Counted from the stretch's first letter, positions 17,738-27,136 are shown. The stretch is DNA of 64,000 bases from Arboricoccus pini (GCF_900187945.1 NZ_FYEH01000001.1:434001-498000); one strand, 5' to 3'. The notes: generated from the letters alone by a model not told the origin. Numbers and translations: made by a program.

Positions 17738-19144
17738 ATGAGTGATTTGGCGCACCGGTTTCATCCCTCCGTGCTACGTGAGTATGATATCCGCGGCATC
17801 GTCGACGAGACGTTGTTTCCTGCCGACGCCGCGGCTATCGGCCGGGCCTACGGCACGATCCTGGTGCGCCAGGGGGGGAAGACGGTCGCGGTCGGTCGCG
17901 ATGGCCGGCTGAGTTCGCCCGCGCTCGAGGCAGCCTTGATCGATGGGCTGATAAGCGTCGGCATCGAAGTTTTGCATGTGGGGTTAGGCCCCACGCCGAT
18001 GCTCTATTTTGCCGTCAATGAGCTGGGCGCCGATGGCGGGATCATGGTGACCGGTTCGCATAACCCGCCCACGCATAATGGCTTCAAAATGATGCTGGGC
18101 AAGAAGTCGTTTTTCGGCAAGGACATCGTTGAACTGGGCCGGGTCGCGGCCGCAGGCGACTTCACCAACGGGCAGGGGCGGGTCCAGGAGATCGATCTTT
18201 TCGAGCGGTATGTCGGCCGTCTGCTGCAAGACTATCATGGCACGCGTCCGCTCAAGGCGGTCTGGGACGCTGGCAACGGCTCCGGGGGCGCAGTGATGGC
18301 GGCTCTGACGGCACGCCTGCCGGGCGAGCATGTCTGCCTCTTCGCCGAGATTGACGGCGCCTTCCCCAATCACCACCCGGATCCGACCGTGCCGGAAAAT
18401 CTCCAGGCCCTTATCGCCAAGGTCAAGGAGACCGGCTCCGAGATCGGCATCGCCTTCGATGGCGATGCCGATCGGATTGGCGTGGTCGATTCGGATGGCC
18501 GTATCGTCTGGGGGGATCAGATCTTGCAGATCCTTGCCTCCGACGTCCTGGAGCGGCTGCCGGGCTCGACGATCATCGCCGATGTCAAGGCCAGTCAGGT
18601 CCTCTTCGACGAGGTGGCACGGATGGGCGGCAAGCCCTTGATGTGGAAGACCGGCCACTCGCTGATCAAGGCCAAGATGATCGAGACGGGGGCGCCGCTC
18701 TCGGGTGAGATGTCCGGGCATATCTTTTATAAGGACGGCTTCTACGGTCACGATGACGCGCTCTACGTTGCCGTACGGCTTTTGGACATCCTGGCGCGTG
18801 GCAGCAGGACGCTCAAGGATTTCAGGGATGCCATGCCCGAGACCTTCACCACGCCTGAGACGCGTTTTGAATGCGCCGAGGATAGGAAGTTCGAGGCGGT
18901 GCGGAACGTGAAGGCCAGCCTTGCCCTTGAGAATGCGAATGTCGACGACGTCGACGGTGTGCGCGTGAAGACGGACGACGGCTGGTGGCTGTTGCGGGCC
19001 TCAAATACCCAGGCGGTGTTGGTGGCTCGCGCGGAATCGACGAGCGAGGCAGGGCTCGAGCGGCTCAAAGCCGCAGTCGTCGCCAATCTGCGCAAAGCGG
19101 GCGTCGACGCGCCCGATTTCAGTTCCTCTGCCGGAGCGCACTGA
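17738..19144 (+). CDS. Phosphomannomutase/phosphoglucomutase
   Basis: This alpha-D-phosphohexomutase interconverts hexose 6- and 1-phosphates, providing glucose 1-phosphate for GalU or mannose 1-phosphate. The 468-residue protein has all four domains: REYDIRGIVDETL at the N-terminus, the phosphoserine loop VTGSHNPPTHNGFK (about 104-117), the metal loop FDGDADRIGVVD, the sugar loop GAPLSGEMSGHIFY, and the C-terminal phosphate-binding RASNTQAVLVARAE. It belongs to the AlgC/ManB-type PMM/PGM group. A short inverted repeat (CCTTCC at 17704, GGAAGG at 17717) sits just before the ribosome site, possibly affecting initiation. Confidence 0.93.
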   Translation: MSDLAHRFHPSVLREYDIRGIVDETLFPADAAAIGRAYGTILVRQGGKTVAVGRDGRLSSPALEAALIDGLISVGIEVLHVGLGPTPMLYFAVNELGADGGIMVTGSHNPPTHNGFKMMLGKKSFFGKDIVELGRVAAAGDFTNGQGRVQEIDLFERYVGRLLQDYHGTRPLKAVWDAGNGSGGAVMAALTARLPGEHVCLFAEIDGAFPNHHPDPTVPENLQALIAKVKETGSEIGIAFDGDADRIGVVDSDGRIVWGDQILQILASDVLERLPGSTIIADVKASQVLFDEVARMGGKPLMWKTGHSLIKAKMIETGAPLSGEMSGHIFYKDGFYGHDDALYVAVRLLDILARGSRTLKDFRDAMPETFTTPETRFECAEDRKFEAVRNVKASLALENANVDDVDGVRVKTDDGWWLLRASNTQAVLVARAESTSEAGLERLKAAVVANLRKAGVDAPDFSSSAGAH

Positions 19145-19149
19145 GGCAG

Positions 19150-19166
19150 GGCCCATCGGGTCTTTT
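19150..19166 (+). terminator. Weak terminator-like hairpin after the phosphohexomutase
   Basis: GGCCC (19150-19154) can pair with GGGTC (19158-19162, one G-T pair) around a three-base loop, followed by TTTT. The stem is short and the T-tract brief, but it lies six bases after the stop codon, where a terminator is expected, and ahead of the separate cheY unit. Confidence 0.3.
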
Positions 19167-19279
19167 GCTGCAGCGCAATCCGTGGCGTTAACCGGCTGTT
19201 AAGTCGCACGAGGGTAATCTTTGTGAGTGAACCGGTCTGGATCAAGGCCGGCCTTGCCGCCCCAAGGAAAGAGAGCCCC

Positions 19280-19666
19280 GTGCAATTCGATAAGAACATG
19301 CCCGTCTTGATCGTCGACGACTACAAGACGATGCTGCGCATTGTCCGCAATCTTCTAAAGCAGATCGACCTTGCCGACGTCGACGAGGCGACGGACGGTG
19401 GAATGGCCTATTCGATGATGAAGGCGCGCCCGTACGGGCTGGTCATTTCCGACTGGAACATGGTGCCCGTTACCGGTCTCGAGCTTCTACAGAAGGTCCG
19501 GGCTGATTCGGATCTGAAGCATACCCCTTTCATCATGGTCACCGCCGAGAGCAAGACTGAGAATGTCATCGCCGCCAAGGCAGCCGGCGTCAGCAACTAT
19601 ATCGTCAAGCCATTCAATGCCGAGACCCTGCGCGCCAAGATTGCGGCCGTCATGAGTGCGGCCTGA
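19280..19666 (+). CDS. cheY: Single-domain response regulator, CheY-like
   Basis: This receiver-only protein probably relays phosphorylation to the flagellar switch in the cytoplasm. It has the receiver residues: the acidic pair VDDY (Asp13-Asp14), the phospho-acceptor Asp58 in VISDWNM, the switch Thr in IMVTAES and the Lys in IVKPF. DWNMVPVTGLELLQKVR fits CheY. GTG at 19280 gives a 128-residue protein starting just before the first strand. An in-frame GTG at 19223 would add 19 residues of unlikely sequence. No other chemotaxis gene is visible, so the CheY role is inferred from sequence alone. Confidence 0.85.
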   Translation: MQFDKNMPVLIVDDYKTMLRIVRNLLKQIDLADVDEATDGGMAYSMMKARPYGLVISDWNMVPVTGLELLQKVRADSDLKHTPFIMVTAESKTENVIAAKAAGVSNYIVKPFNAETLRAKIAAVMSAA

Positions 19667-19697
19667 GCGCGAGCGAGCGGAAAGGTGCTCGCCTGTC

Positions 19698-21725
19698 ATG
19701 CTCGGAGCGGAATCGCCCGGGAGGCTACCCCAATGGCGGGACCCGTTTGACCCCAAGCGACAGCAACGCTCTTGCGGCGAGGCGGGCAAGCTCGGCGCAC
19801 AGGGAGCTGATCGTCCGGCCGTCAAGCTCGATGAGCGGCCCTCCCTAGGTTCAGGCGGCGCATTGCATGTCGGTTCGTCGCTGGTTGTTATCCTGATCGG
19901 CCTTGGCATTTTCGCCGGCTCGACATCTATGGGATTGGCACAAAGTAGCGAGCCCGGACGAGCTGCGTCTGCAGCAATTCCGGCCCTCATCGGGACGGCA
20001 TGGACGGCGGCCGCCTCTGGTCGCGACCGCGCGCGGGCGAGGATTGCAGGGCCAGGAAATGCGGCGGCTGCAGTCGACGGCGGCTCGCAGCACGCATCGG
20101 CCATTCTCGGCGCCACAGCCAACGCGACAAGCATTGCGACCAGCAAGGTCCGCGTTGCCATCGGACGGACTGCCGTCGAGGAGGCGGCACATGCGGCAGC
20201 GACTGTCCAGTCGGGAGGCGTGTTGGTTCCCACAGTGAATTCGTTTCCGTCTATGTCCCCTGCCGAGACCTCCGCCCAACCGGCAAGCGAAACCGGCCAA
20301 ACCGTGTCAGCATTGGGGAGCGAGGTGTCGTCGGTGACGGCAAACGATACGGCCCGGGGCAAGGGTGGGGGGCGTGCCGACAAGGCCCCGGGTACTGCTT
20401 GGCAGGGCGGGCCCAATTCGGCTGCCTCCCTGAGCCAGCCGGCGGCAACGGCGGCAGCGGACTGGCCGGGCGTGGATTTCCGAGCGCTGGCGGCCGGGGC
20501 GTTCCCACCAATCAATGGCAGCCCGATCGACCGTGCTCGGCGCCTAGTCGCACTGGGGCTTGGTGCGGAAGCCTTGGCCGTGCTGGGCCAGGCTGACCCG
20601 CTCGACCGCGCTTATCCGTTTCTTAAGGGGGCAGCCGCCTGCTTGGCCGACCGCCCGGATGCGGTATTGGTTTTTGATCGCGCGCTCGATGCCGAGCCCG
20701 AAATAGGCTTTTGGCGGACGGTGGCAGCCTTGCGCCTGAGCCGCGCAGTCGATCCCGCAGCGCTACGCGCCGCCATAGGCACGCTCCTTGCCTATCCCAA
20801 GGAGATTGCCCGGCGCTTCGTCCCGCTTATCCTCGACGCGATGTTGGCCAAGCGCTCCTTGAGCGATGCCGCACGACTTGCCGAACTCATTCCCTTGAAG
20901 TGGCCTGAGCTTGCCGGAGAACCCGCCATCCAGCTTCTGCAGGGGCGGGTGCATCTCGCGGCTGGTGATACCGATAAGGCGCGCAATATTTTCGAGGTCG
21001 TGGCCCGCAGCGCCGACTTCGCTTCGGCAGTGGCTGCGCGGAAATATCTCGTCGATGCCGATGTCGCTGCTGGACGGCTTAACCTAGCCGCGGCTCTCAT
21101 CCTCCTGGATCGTCAACGCCCGCTCTGGAGAGGCCAGGACTTTGAAGAGAGCTTCATGGATGATCTGGCGTCGATCGCCGATCAGGCCGGTCTGGTGGAT
21201 CGCCAGTTGGCGGTGCTGAGCGAGATTGCCAGTTCAGCGGCCAACGCGGAGGATCACGATCGCGCTTTGGCTGCTGTCCGTGCCGCGCTGCTGGCTGCGG
21301 TCGATCGCCACGACCTGGGCGCAAAGCTTCGCGTGATGGCCTATGTGCGCATGCAGCCACAACTGGCCGAGGGGGCAGGTGATGGTCTCCGCGTGAGGGC
21401 GATCGCCAAGGATCAGGCCGAGACGATGGGACTGCCGCTACAGGCCCTGGCGGGCAACTTCTCAAAATTCGAGTCGCCATCGAATCCGGCGGCTGCCGCG
21501 TCGACCGCAGACGATCGCAAGATCGTGATCGAGCCCCCGCCGCGCAAGCCTGCTGTCCTCAACGTTGCTGCGATGGTTGATAGCGCGGCGTTACCACCTA
21601 TCGGTAAGGTAGCGGGCGAGCCCGACGCCATCGCCGCCGCCTTGGATCGGGAAATCGCTGCTGCACATGCGGTCCTGGCAGCGGCGCGCGAAACGCCCTC
21701 CTCTTCATCGCCGTTGGCACCCTGA
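19698..21725 (+). CDS. Large TPR-like periplasmic or membrane-anchored protein, unknown function
   Basis: I do not recognise this protein. From ATG at 19698 it is 675 residues. A hydrophobic segment (SLVVILIGLGIFAG) ends in an AQ signal-peptidase-like site. Next comes a low-complexity Ala/Ser/Gly-rich stretch of about 180 residues, then a helical repeat region from about residue 270 (RARRLVALGLGAEALAVL, LQGRVHLAAGDTDKARNIF) with the spacing of TPR/Sel1-like helices. The start is uncertain: GTG at 19656 overlaps the cheY stop, and TTG at 19863 would give a normal cleavable signal peptide. Its tight position behind cheY suggests a motility role, as for rhizobial MotC, but similarity to MotC is not established. 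Confidence 0.6.
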   Translation: MLGAESPGRLPQWRDPFDPKRQQRSCGEAGKLGAQGADRPAVKLDERPSLGSGGALHVGSSLVVILIGLGIFAGSTSMGLAQSSEPGRAASAAIPALIGTAWTAAASGRDRARARIAGPGNAAAAVDGGSQHASAILGATANATSIATSKVRVAIGRTAVEEAAHAAATVQSGGVLVPTVNSFPSMSPAETSAQPASETGQTVSALGSEVSSVTANDTARGKGGGRADKAPGTAWQGGPNSAASLSQPAATAAADWPGVDFRALAAGAFPPINGSPIDRARRLVALGLGAEALAVLGQADPLDRAYPFLKGAAACLADRPDAVLVFDRALDAEPEIGFWRTVAALRLSRAVDPAALRAAIGTLLAYPKEIARRFVPLILDAMLAKRSLSDAARLAELIPLKWPELAGEPAIQLLQGRVHLAAGDTDKARNIFEVVARSADFASAVAARKYLVDADVAAGRLNLAAALILLDRQRPLWRGQDFEESFMDDLASIADQAGLVDRQLAVLSEIASSAANAEDHDRALAAVRAALLAAVDRHDLGAKLRVMAYVRMQPQLAEGAGDGLRVRAIAKDQAETMGLPLQALAGNFSKFESPSNPAAAASTADDRKIVIEPPPRKPAVLNVAAMVDSAALPPIGKVAGEPDAIAAALDREIAAAHAVLAAARETPSSSSPLAP

Positions 21726-22009
21726 GACGCTGCCATCATCCCCTCAGTTTGGGCTTCATCGCGGCAAATGGCGGCGTTGCGTGCCTTGTTTGACAGGACC
21801 GAAAGATAACGTTCCTACGCCGCTACTCGCCCGGAAGGATCGGTCGGACCTTGCTTTCAGGCTATTTGCCTCCCGTCCGATCATGACGTCTTGAACTGCC
21901 GCCCGCCATGCCCGAGGTAGAAACGGGTTTCGCTGGCAATGGAGTTTAGCCGTCTCGACTTTTCGGTTGTCGGGCGGCAGAAAAATCATGGCCAAATGGA
22001 GGATCGAGG

Positions 22010-22630
22010 ATGCGGCGTGGACGGCGATTCGGCCTGCTGGTCGGATTCCTGCTCCTCGTTCTTGGAGGCTGGAGCCTTTGGGCCGAGGTCGATGATTGCG
22101 GCGGGCTCTGCATCTATCCCAGCCAAGGTGCGGTGCATGTCGGCGACATCCATCCGATTGGCGGCATTGTTTATGTTGGCGCCACCGCTTGGTTTGCCAT
22201 ACGTTACGTCGAGCCGATTCGCCTCCGGTTCAACAGCGGTGGCGGCGACTTTGCGACGGCGCGGTTGATGGCCGCCTGGACACGCTTTCTCACCAGTTAC
22301 CATCCGATCCGAGCGGAGTTGTCGGCAGATGCCCGCTGCGGTAGCTCCTGCACGATCATTTGGGCCGCGGCGCCGACCCGCATCGCCGATCGCAATGGTG
22401 TCTTCTTCTTCCACGCGGTGCGCTGGGCGCTGATCAGTGACCCGGCCTGGCGTTTCGTCGGCCTGGGCGGCCAGACTCGCCTGATGTCTGCGGCCGTAGC
22501 TGCCGTCGATCCGCGTCTCGCCGCCTATCTCGAGAGCCGGGGGGCCTATGACGGCCAAGGTCGGGACGTCACGCTGCTGGCTAGCGACATCGCCGCTCTC
22601 GGTGGGCCCTATGTCACCGTGCGCCGCTAA
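22010..22630 (+). CDS. Periplasmic ClpP/crotonase-fold-like protein (COG3904-like)
   Basis: The 206-residue protein has an N-terminal signal or anchor helix (FGLLVGFLLLVLGGWSLW). Its core resembles the ClpP-like group of small predicted periplasmic proteins: strand VEPIRLRFNSGGGDFATARLMA in the place of the ClpP NSPGG loop, then ADARCGSSCTIIWAAAPTRI, where a Ser flanked by Cys residues occupies the nucleophile elbow, and VFFFHAVRW supplying a His. The ATG has a GGAGG site eight bases upstream. A protease or peptidase role is inferred only from the fold-like pattern, and the Cys pair could be a disulfide. It is a single gene. Confidence 0.6.
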   Translation: MRRGRRFGLLVGFLLLVLGGWSLWAEVDDCGGLCIYPSQGAVHVGDIHPIGGIVYVGATAWFAIRYVEPIRLRFNSGGGDFATARLMAAWTRFLTSYHPIRAELSADARCGSSCTIIWAAAPTRIADRNGVFFFHAVRWALISDPAWRFVGLGGQTRLMSAAVAAVDPRLAAYLESRGAYDGQGRDVTLLASDIAALGGPYVTVRR

Positions 22631-23760
22631 AGGCGATCCTGCCTCCAGTCATTCAGGGAGCGTTGCGCTGACAGGGAGCCGCCGACCCAAATTTCGCCAA
22701 GCGCCCGCGAGGCTGAAGCGACCTGCCGCGCCGTCTCGAAGGCGATCCTCCGAGGCGGTGTGCTCCAAAGGATGGTCAGTGCTGGCAGCTCCTCGGGCAT
22801 GCCGCGTGACCAAAAGCCTTGCGCTGGAGGCGGTTAAGAGATCGATGGCTGGGGGCCAAAGCGGTTTTCTGCGGACCGTTCCGCCTTCCCGTAGTGGGAT
22901 GTGTTGCCCTGGGGCAAACCGCGCCTCGTTCTCCGTCACTCGGCCAGTCTTTGGAGAGGCTCGTTTCGCGTGGCGCCGATGCCCCGACACTTCCGGACCG
23001 TCCGTCCGCCCCGGTGAACGAATAAGAGAAGGGATGCGACGCTTGCAGATGGCTGCTCGGTTACACAGTTCTGGCCGCAGCACGTCGAGTGGGTCAGAGT
23101 GTCGCGTCATGGCGGCTCATGCTCGGCCTCTCGCGCTCTAGAGAGCCTGCCAATGCACCACGGCCTAAGCCCGGTATGCTGGTATCGGCGGCCGGGTCCA
23201 ATCGCCGATCGACGTGGTGATGTCGGACCGATCCTGATTTCTCCTCGCGTAACCAACCTTTCACTCTTGCTCGGCATTATCCTGTCTCGGATGTCCGTGT
23301 GGATGGTTGATCCTGGCAAAAGAGCGCCTTTCGGGGATCGTCGTCGTCAGCGGCCTATTGCAAAGAGCCCTTTGATGGGACCGGCAACCGCGTCGCTCGT
23401 CGGCGGGCCGCAGCGGTCCCGCTTAGGCGATAAACGCTAATCGACTTCCCCAGCTCTCGTTGCCGATCGTAACTCTGGCGGCGATGGCGAGTGCCGAAGA
23501 GCGGGGGGATGGTCGATACCCCACCGGCGACGGTGGATCAGGTGGTCCCATGGCACGTGCACCAAAGCGCTGCTCGTTGATGCTATCTCAACTACAGTCA
23601 TATCCTGGGACGCGAGCCACGCACGAAATCGCAGATTCTTACGGTGGCCAGCGTCCGTTGCCATAGCCTGATGCGTACATCGTCAATGCCGGTATTGCGC
23701 CACGTCGCCCGACCTTAATAATCCCATCCCGTAATCAGTTTTTAAGACGGTGATCCCGCC
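22631..23760. other. 1.1-kb gap without a convincing gene
   Basis: No open frame here has the codon pattern of its neighbours. The only protein-like stretch is on the minus strand at 22627-22800: ATG, 57 codons, stop, with helical sequence such as FETARQVASASRALGEIW and SLSAQRSLND. It has no ribosome binding site and could be the remnant of a phasin-like protein. The rest has GC-rich text broken by stops in all frames. No tRNA, repeat or hairpin terminator was seen. The gap looks like decayed coding DNA. Confidence 0.4.
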
Positions 23761-24024
23761 ATGATCGAAACCAAGAGTGTAGTTGGTACCAAGCCATCAC
23801 TGGTTTCGCACGCGATGGATAAGGGAACTTTATTGAACTGGGCTCGTCGAACCCTCAATCCGGCGATGGTCGTGCAGCTTTCTCGCAATGCCGAAGGCAT
23901 GGAGACGCTACGCCGCATGGAACAAGCTTCCCGGCCGTTCTCGCTCGCCTATCGGATCGAAATCGCCCCGATCGCGGCCTTGCTGCGCTGCGTCGAGTAT
24001 GTCCTGGCCCGGACCGACACGTAG
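23761..24024 (+). CDS. Hypothetical protein, 87 residues
   Basis: A short frame from ATG at 23761, with good codon bias in its second half (RPFSLAYRIEIAPIAALLRCVEYVLAR) and lower GC at the front. It is predicted helical and soluble, with no motif I recognise. No clear ribosome site precedes it (GGTGATCCCGCC). It is isolated between two gaps, so it may be a real small gene or the end of a decayed one. Confidence 0.35.
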   Translation: MIETKSVVGTKPSLVSHAMDKGTLLNWARRTLNPAMVVQLSRNAEGMETLRRMEQASRPFSLAYRIEIAPIAALLRCVEYVLARTDT

Positions 24025-24617
24025 CGCTGAGAGGTTTCGTGCCGACATTTGGGGACGAGAGGGCCCATGGCCTTCGTCGAAGATTGCCTTGGTGTCGCCG
24101 AGACCGCCTTGGAGGGAGGGATACGTTACAGTTCGACATCGGCCGCCGTTATCTCGACGAACTTTCGCTTCCTCCCGTCGGTGCTGAGCGAGATTGAACT
24201 CTCACACGTTGCGATCAATGGGCGCGCTGGCCTTGGACAGATCGCAAGGTGATTTCAGCCCCGATCATCCCGTCGCGGCTTGTTCGAGCGCGCGTTGGGA
24301 TGTGGACGGAGCCGAAGCGCATCTCGCCCGATCAACCCATCATGCTGGCCGGCTATCTTGTGCGGGTCGGTCGCCATTAGTCCGCGTCGGGTTTTTGCGA
24401 CAAGGATCACCTGACGCCAAGCGCATGGAGGCCGGCTCTTCAGCCTGTCGTCCATGACGAATCGCGACATGTCCGATTGCGCTCGAGAGCAATACCGAGG
24501 CGACGAGTAAGGAAATTAGTGGCGGGTGGTTTCGTCCGCTGCCAAACCCTTCTAGTTGTGCGCGACGAGAGCGGCATCTGGTCCAGCTGTCGCTCGCTAG
24601 CATGGGAGAGGAACGTG
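24025..24617. other. 590-base gap without a confident gene
   Basis: Short frames exist on both strands, for example 24067-24252 plus (61 codons), but none combines a ribosome site, codon bias and a recognisable motif. The gap precedes the cyclophilin gene, whose GGAGAGG site is at 24605-24611. No hairpin or repeat stands out. Confidence 0.4.
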
Positions 24618-25190
24618 ATGACACGGAGACAGGCAGCCTTGGGCTTGGCGGCGATGATGGCAGCCGAAGCCGGCGCCGGGGGCGCCAGTGCTGCCCCCGC
24701 GGTCGAGATCCCGGCCGGGCTCGATCCTGAGAACACGCTGGTGATCGTCCTGGAAAATGGCCCAGTCATCGTGAAGCTGTTGCCCGACGTGGCGCCCAAG
24801 CACGTTGCGCGAATCAAGGAACTGGCGCGTGCTGGCTTCTATGACGGCATCGTCTTCCACCGCGTCATTCCCGGCTTCATGGCGCAGACGGGTGATCCGA
24901 CGGGGACCGGTACGGGTGGATCAGACAAGCCCGACCTCAAGGCGGAGTTCTCAAAGACGCCCTTCGAGCGTGGCACGCTCGGCATGGCACGAACGATGAA
25001 TCCCAACAGTGCCAACAGCCAGTTCTTCATCTGCTTTGCCCCCGCACCGCATCTAAACGGCCAGTATACCGTTTTTGGTCAGGTAGTTCGCGGCATGGAC
25101 AACGTTGACAAGATCCCGACGGGCGAGCCGCCCCGTGACCCGGGCAAGATGCTCAAGGTCTATGTCGCAGCTGACGGTCCCAAAAGCTGA
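24618..25190 (+). CDS. Cyclophilin-type peptidyl-prolyl cis-trans isomerase, exported
   Basis: This enzyme speeds proline isomerisation in folding proteins. The 190-residue protein starts with a signal peptide (MTRRQAALGLAAMMAAEAGAGG, with a probable ASA cleavage site) and then a compact bacterial cyclophilin domain. Catalytic and binding motifs are present: FYDGIVFHRVIPGFMAQTGD with the catalytic Arg, GMARTMNPNSANSQFFICF (cyclosporin-pocket region) and LNGQYTVFGQVVRGMD. ATG at 24618 is preferred over an open frame to 24477 because GGAGAGG lies six bases before it and it gives a proper signal peptide. A small membrane protein gene follows 20 bases downstream. Confidence 0.9.
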   Translation: MTRRQAALGLAAMMAAEAGAGGASAAPAVEIPAGLDPENTLVIVLENGPVIVKLLPDVAPKHVARIKELARAGFYDGIVFHRVIPGFMAQTGDPTGTGTGGSDKPDLKAEFSKTPFERGTLGMARTMNPNSANSQFFICFAPAPHLNGQYTVFGQVVRGMDNVDKIPTGEPPRDPGKMLKVYVAADGPKS

Positions 25191-25210
25191 GCCTCAGGCT
25201 TGCCCAGGCG

Positions 25211-25699
25211 ATGACGCGGTCGGACTGGCCGCGTGTCGTCCTCTGCTGGGTAATCGGGTTGAACGAATTGCTCGGCGGGGCCATTGGGCTCTATGTCTCG
25301 TTGCCGGAATATCTGCGCGTCGCCCGCTTCATCCCTGTCGTCAACCAGGGCTTCATTCTCCTGGGCATCGTGCTGTTTGCGGTGGCGATCATTGCAGGTC
25401 TTCTTTTGATGGACGGTCGGCCGCAGGGCTGGAATCTATCCTTGTGGGTCCAAGGCCTGCAGATCCTGTCCATCCAGACGAGCGTGCTGCTCTATGAGCT
25501 CGTGCTCGGCTGTTATTTGAGGCTCTCTACCGAGGCCACGCATCTTGGCGCCTTGAATCTTTCCTTCGGCGGCGGCTTCAACGCCGCTGTGACCATCGGT
25601 CCAGCCCAGAATGTCGAGAGTTTCGTCGTCTCCTTGAACCTTCTGGCAATCCTGGCGTTTGCCGTCCTCGTCTGGCTACGTCCCCGCAGGCCCGTATAG
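25211..25699 (+). CDS. Four-helix integral membrane protein, unknown
   Basis: The 162-residue protein has about four transmembrane helices: VVLCWVIGLNELLGGAIGLYV, GFILLGIVLFAVAIIAGLLLM, a middle amphipathic or hydrophobic segment (LWVQGLQILSIQTSVLLYELVL) and the C-terminal VVSLNLLAILAFAVLVWL. It starts close behind the cyclophilin gene and is probably co-transcribed. I know no family or function. Codon use is like the surrounding genes. Confidence 0.7.
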   Translation: MTRSDWPRVVLCWVIGLNELLGGAIGLYVSLPEYLRVARFIPVVNQGFILLGIVLFAVAIIAGLLLMDGRPQGWNLSLWVQGLQILSIQTSVLLYELVLGCYLRLSTEATHLGALNLSFGGGFNAAVTIGPAQNVESFVVSLNLLAILAFAVLVWLRPRRPV

Positions 25700-25713
25700 C
25701 GGGCCGTCATTGT

Positions 25714-26217
25714 TCAACCTGTGGGCGAGGGTACGGGCTGATAGATCACGCCGCCGGTCGGCGCCGTGAAGGGCATGAACCAGGTATTGTTGGCAACAAA
25801 ATAGGTAACCCCACGTACGACCACCGGCTGCGCGCCCGTCGGCAGCGCCCCATAGGTTGGCGGCGCCACTACCTGATATTGCTGGCCGGACGGTACAAAG
25901 TAGGTGCCGCCCGCATAATAGAGCGGTGTCGGGGCATTCTCGACAACGATCGTTTGCGGCTTCGCTGGCAGGTTCGCGACATAGCTGCCGATCGCCAACC
26001 CTGCAGCTAGGCCGACGACACCCCCTGCAATCGGTGCGACCCAGCTAGGGCCACCACCATGCCAATGTTGCGGCGCGGCGGTCTCGTGCCAGGACGGTGG
26101 CCGATGCCAGTCAGGCCCCCAGGGGCCCGGCAGAGCGGGTTGCGCCGCGGCCGAAACCGCAGCAAGGCTGCTCAGTAGCGCCAAGGGAGCGGCAAAACGC
26201 CTTTTCAGGAACGTCAT
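25714..26217 (-). CDS. Exported protein with YYxxGxxF repeats (DUF6515-like)
   Basis: The 167-residue protein has a signal peptide (FAAPLALLSSLAAVSAAAQP), a Trp/His/Pro-rich segment, a glycine-rich transmembrane-like helix (WVAPIAGGVVGLAAGLAIGSYV) and two copies of a short beta motif: YYAGGTYFVPSGQQYQVVAPP and VVRGVTYFVANNTWFMPF. This repeat pattern is like the DUF6515 family of bacterial surface proteins. The function is unknown. ATG at 26217 is preferred to TTG at 26232. It is convergent with the membrane protein gene and divergent from the cbbY pseudogene. Confidence 0.65.
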   Translation of the reverse strand: MTFLKRRFAAPLALLSSLAAVSAAAQPALPGPWGPDWHRPPSWHETAAPQHWHGGGPSWVAPIAGGVVGLAAGLAIGSYVANLPAKPQTIVVENAPTPLYYAGGTYFVPSGQQYQVVAPPTYGALPTGAQPVVVRGVTYFVANNTWFMPFTAPTGGVIYQPVPSPTG

Positions 26218-26388
26218 CGCTTTGTCTCGCAAGAGTGATCCCGAAGCAGGATCTCACCTCCATTCAACGAATATCGGGGGCGGTTCCGTCGCCGATGGGG
26301 TCCATCGGTCGCGAGCGGTCATCGAACGCGAGTTCGCAAGGTAATCTTTCTCAACGCCCATCTTGGGCATGATGATCAAGGAGGTTTC

Positions 26389-27136
26389 TTGCTTGAGGTA
26401 CTCATCTTCGTCGTCGAAGGCACGTTTGCCGAAACCGAGGAGGCGCACCGTGCAGCGTTCAACGATAGCTTCGCCTCGGCCGGTCTTGGGTGGCATTGGG
26501 ACCAGCCCCCTTATGCGGCCCTCCTCAAGGTCAAGGGTGGTAAGGAGGCATGCGCTTCCTCATCGCTCCGCAAGGCATGACATCCCGACCTCGACGATGC
26601 CACCACTGCCTCGCTACATCGTGAGAAAACGGCCCGTTTACTGCTTTGGTTTGGGAAAGGGGACTGTCCTTGAGGCCGGGCGTGGAGCGTCTGATCCGCT
26701 AGGTCAAGGACCGCAGGCATTAAGATCGAGATCGCGATGACGACTAGCCGGGCCAACATCGATGCTCTCTCGCAGGCCACTTTCGGGTTCGAGTGAAAAC
26801 CGCTCTTCGAAATGATCGGCTTGTGGCGATGAGATTGCTGCCGAGAAGCCGGCGCTTGGCGTTTATATTCTCGCCCTGGAGCGCTAGGCCTGCCGCGCGA
26901 GGCAAGCTTGGACCTGGAGGATTCGGAGACGGCCTGAGGCCGGCGATGGTCGGCCTACAGTTCAACCTTGGTTGCGGTCAGCACCTATAAACAGTCAGAC
27001 ATTCTTTTCTGGAGCGCTCTCGGTGTTGGACAGTCCCGTGGAGCCGGGAGCGCCGGCCCATGTGCTTCACGGGGCGGCACTCGATGGACAGTTCGTTGAC
27101 GTTGGTCAAATACACTGGTGGCTTGCCGCACCTTGA
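26389..27136 (+). pseudogene. Decayed CbbY-like HAD phosphatase
   Basis: Pieces of a CbbY/phosphoglycolate-phosphatase-type HAD hydrolase can be read in order across three frames. TTG at 26389 (AAGGAGG at 26378-26384) starts a 63-codon fragment with TFAETEEAHRAAFNDSF and LLKVKGGKE. Next comes LRPGVERLIR and a stop near 26700, then IEIAMTTSRANIDAL, then AAEKPALGVYILALER, GLPREASLDLEDSETA, and finally ALDGQFVDVGQIHWWL ending at 27136. At least four frame changes and several stops are present, and the catalytic DxD of the first motif reads FVVEGTF. It is not functional. Confidence 0.82.

Noticed and set aside
22631-23760. tRNA, rRNA or CRISPR in the longest gap
   Set aside because: No cloverleaf-like arms, no T-loop sequence and no regularly spaced repeats were found by eye.
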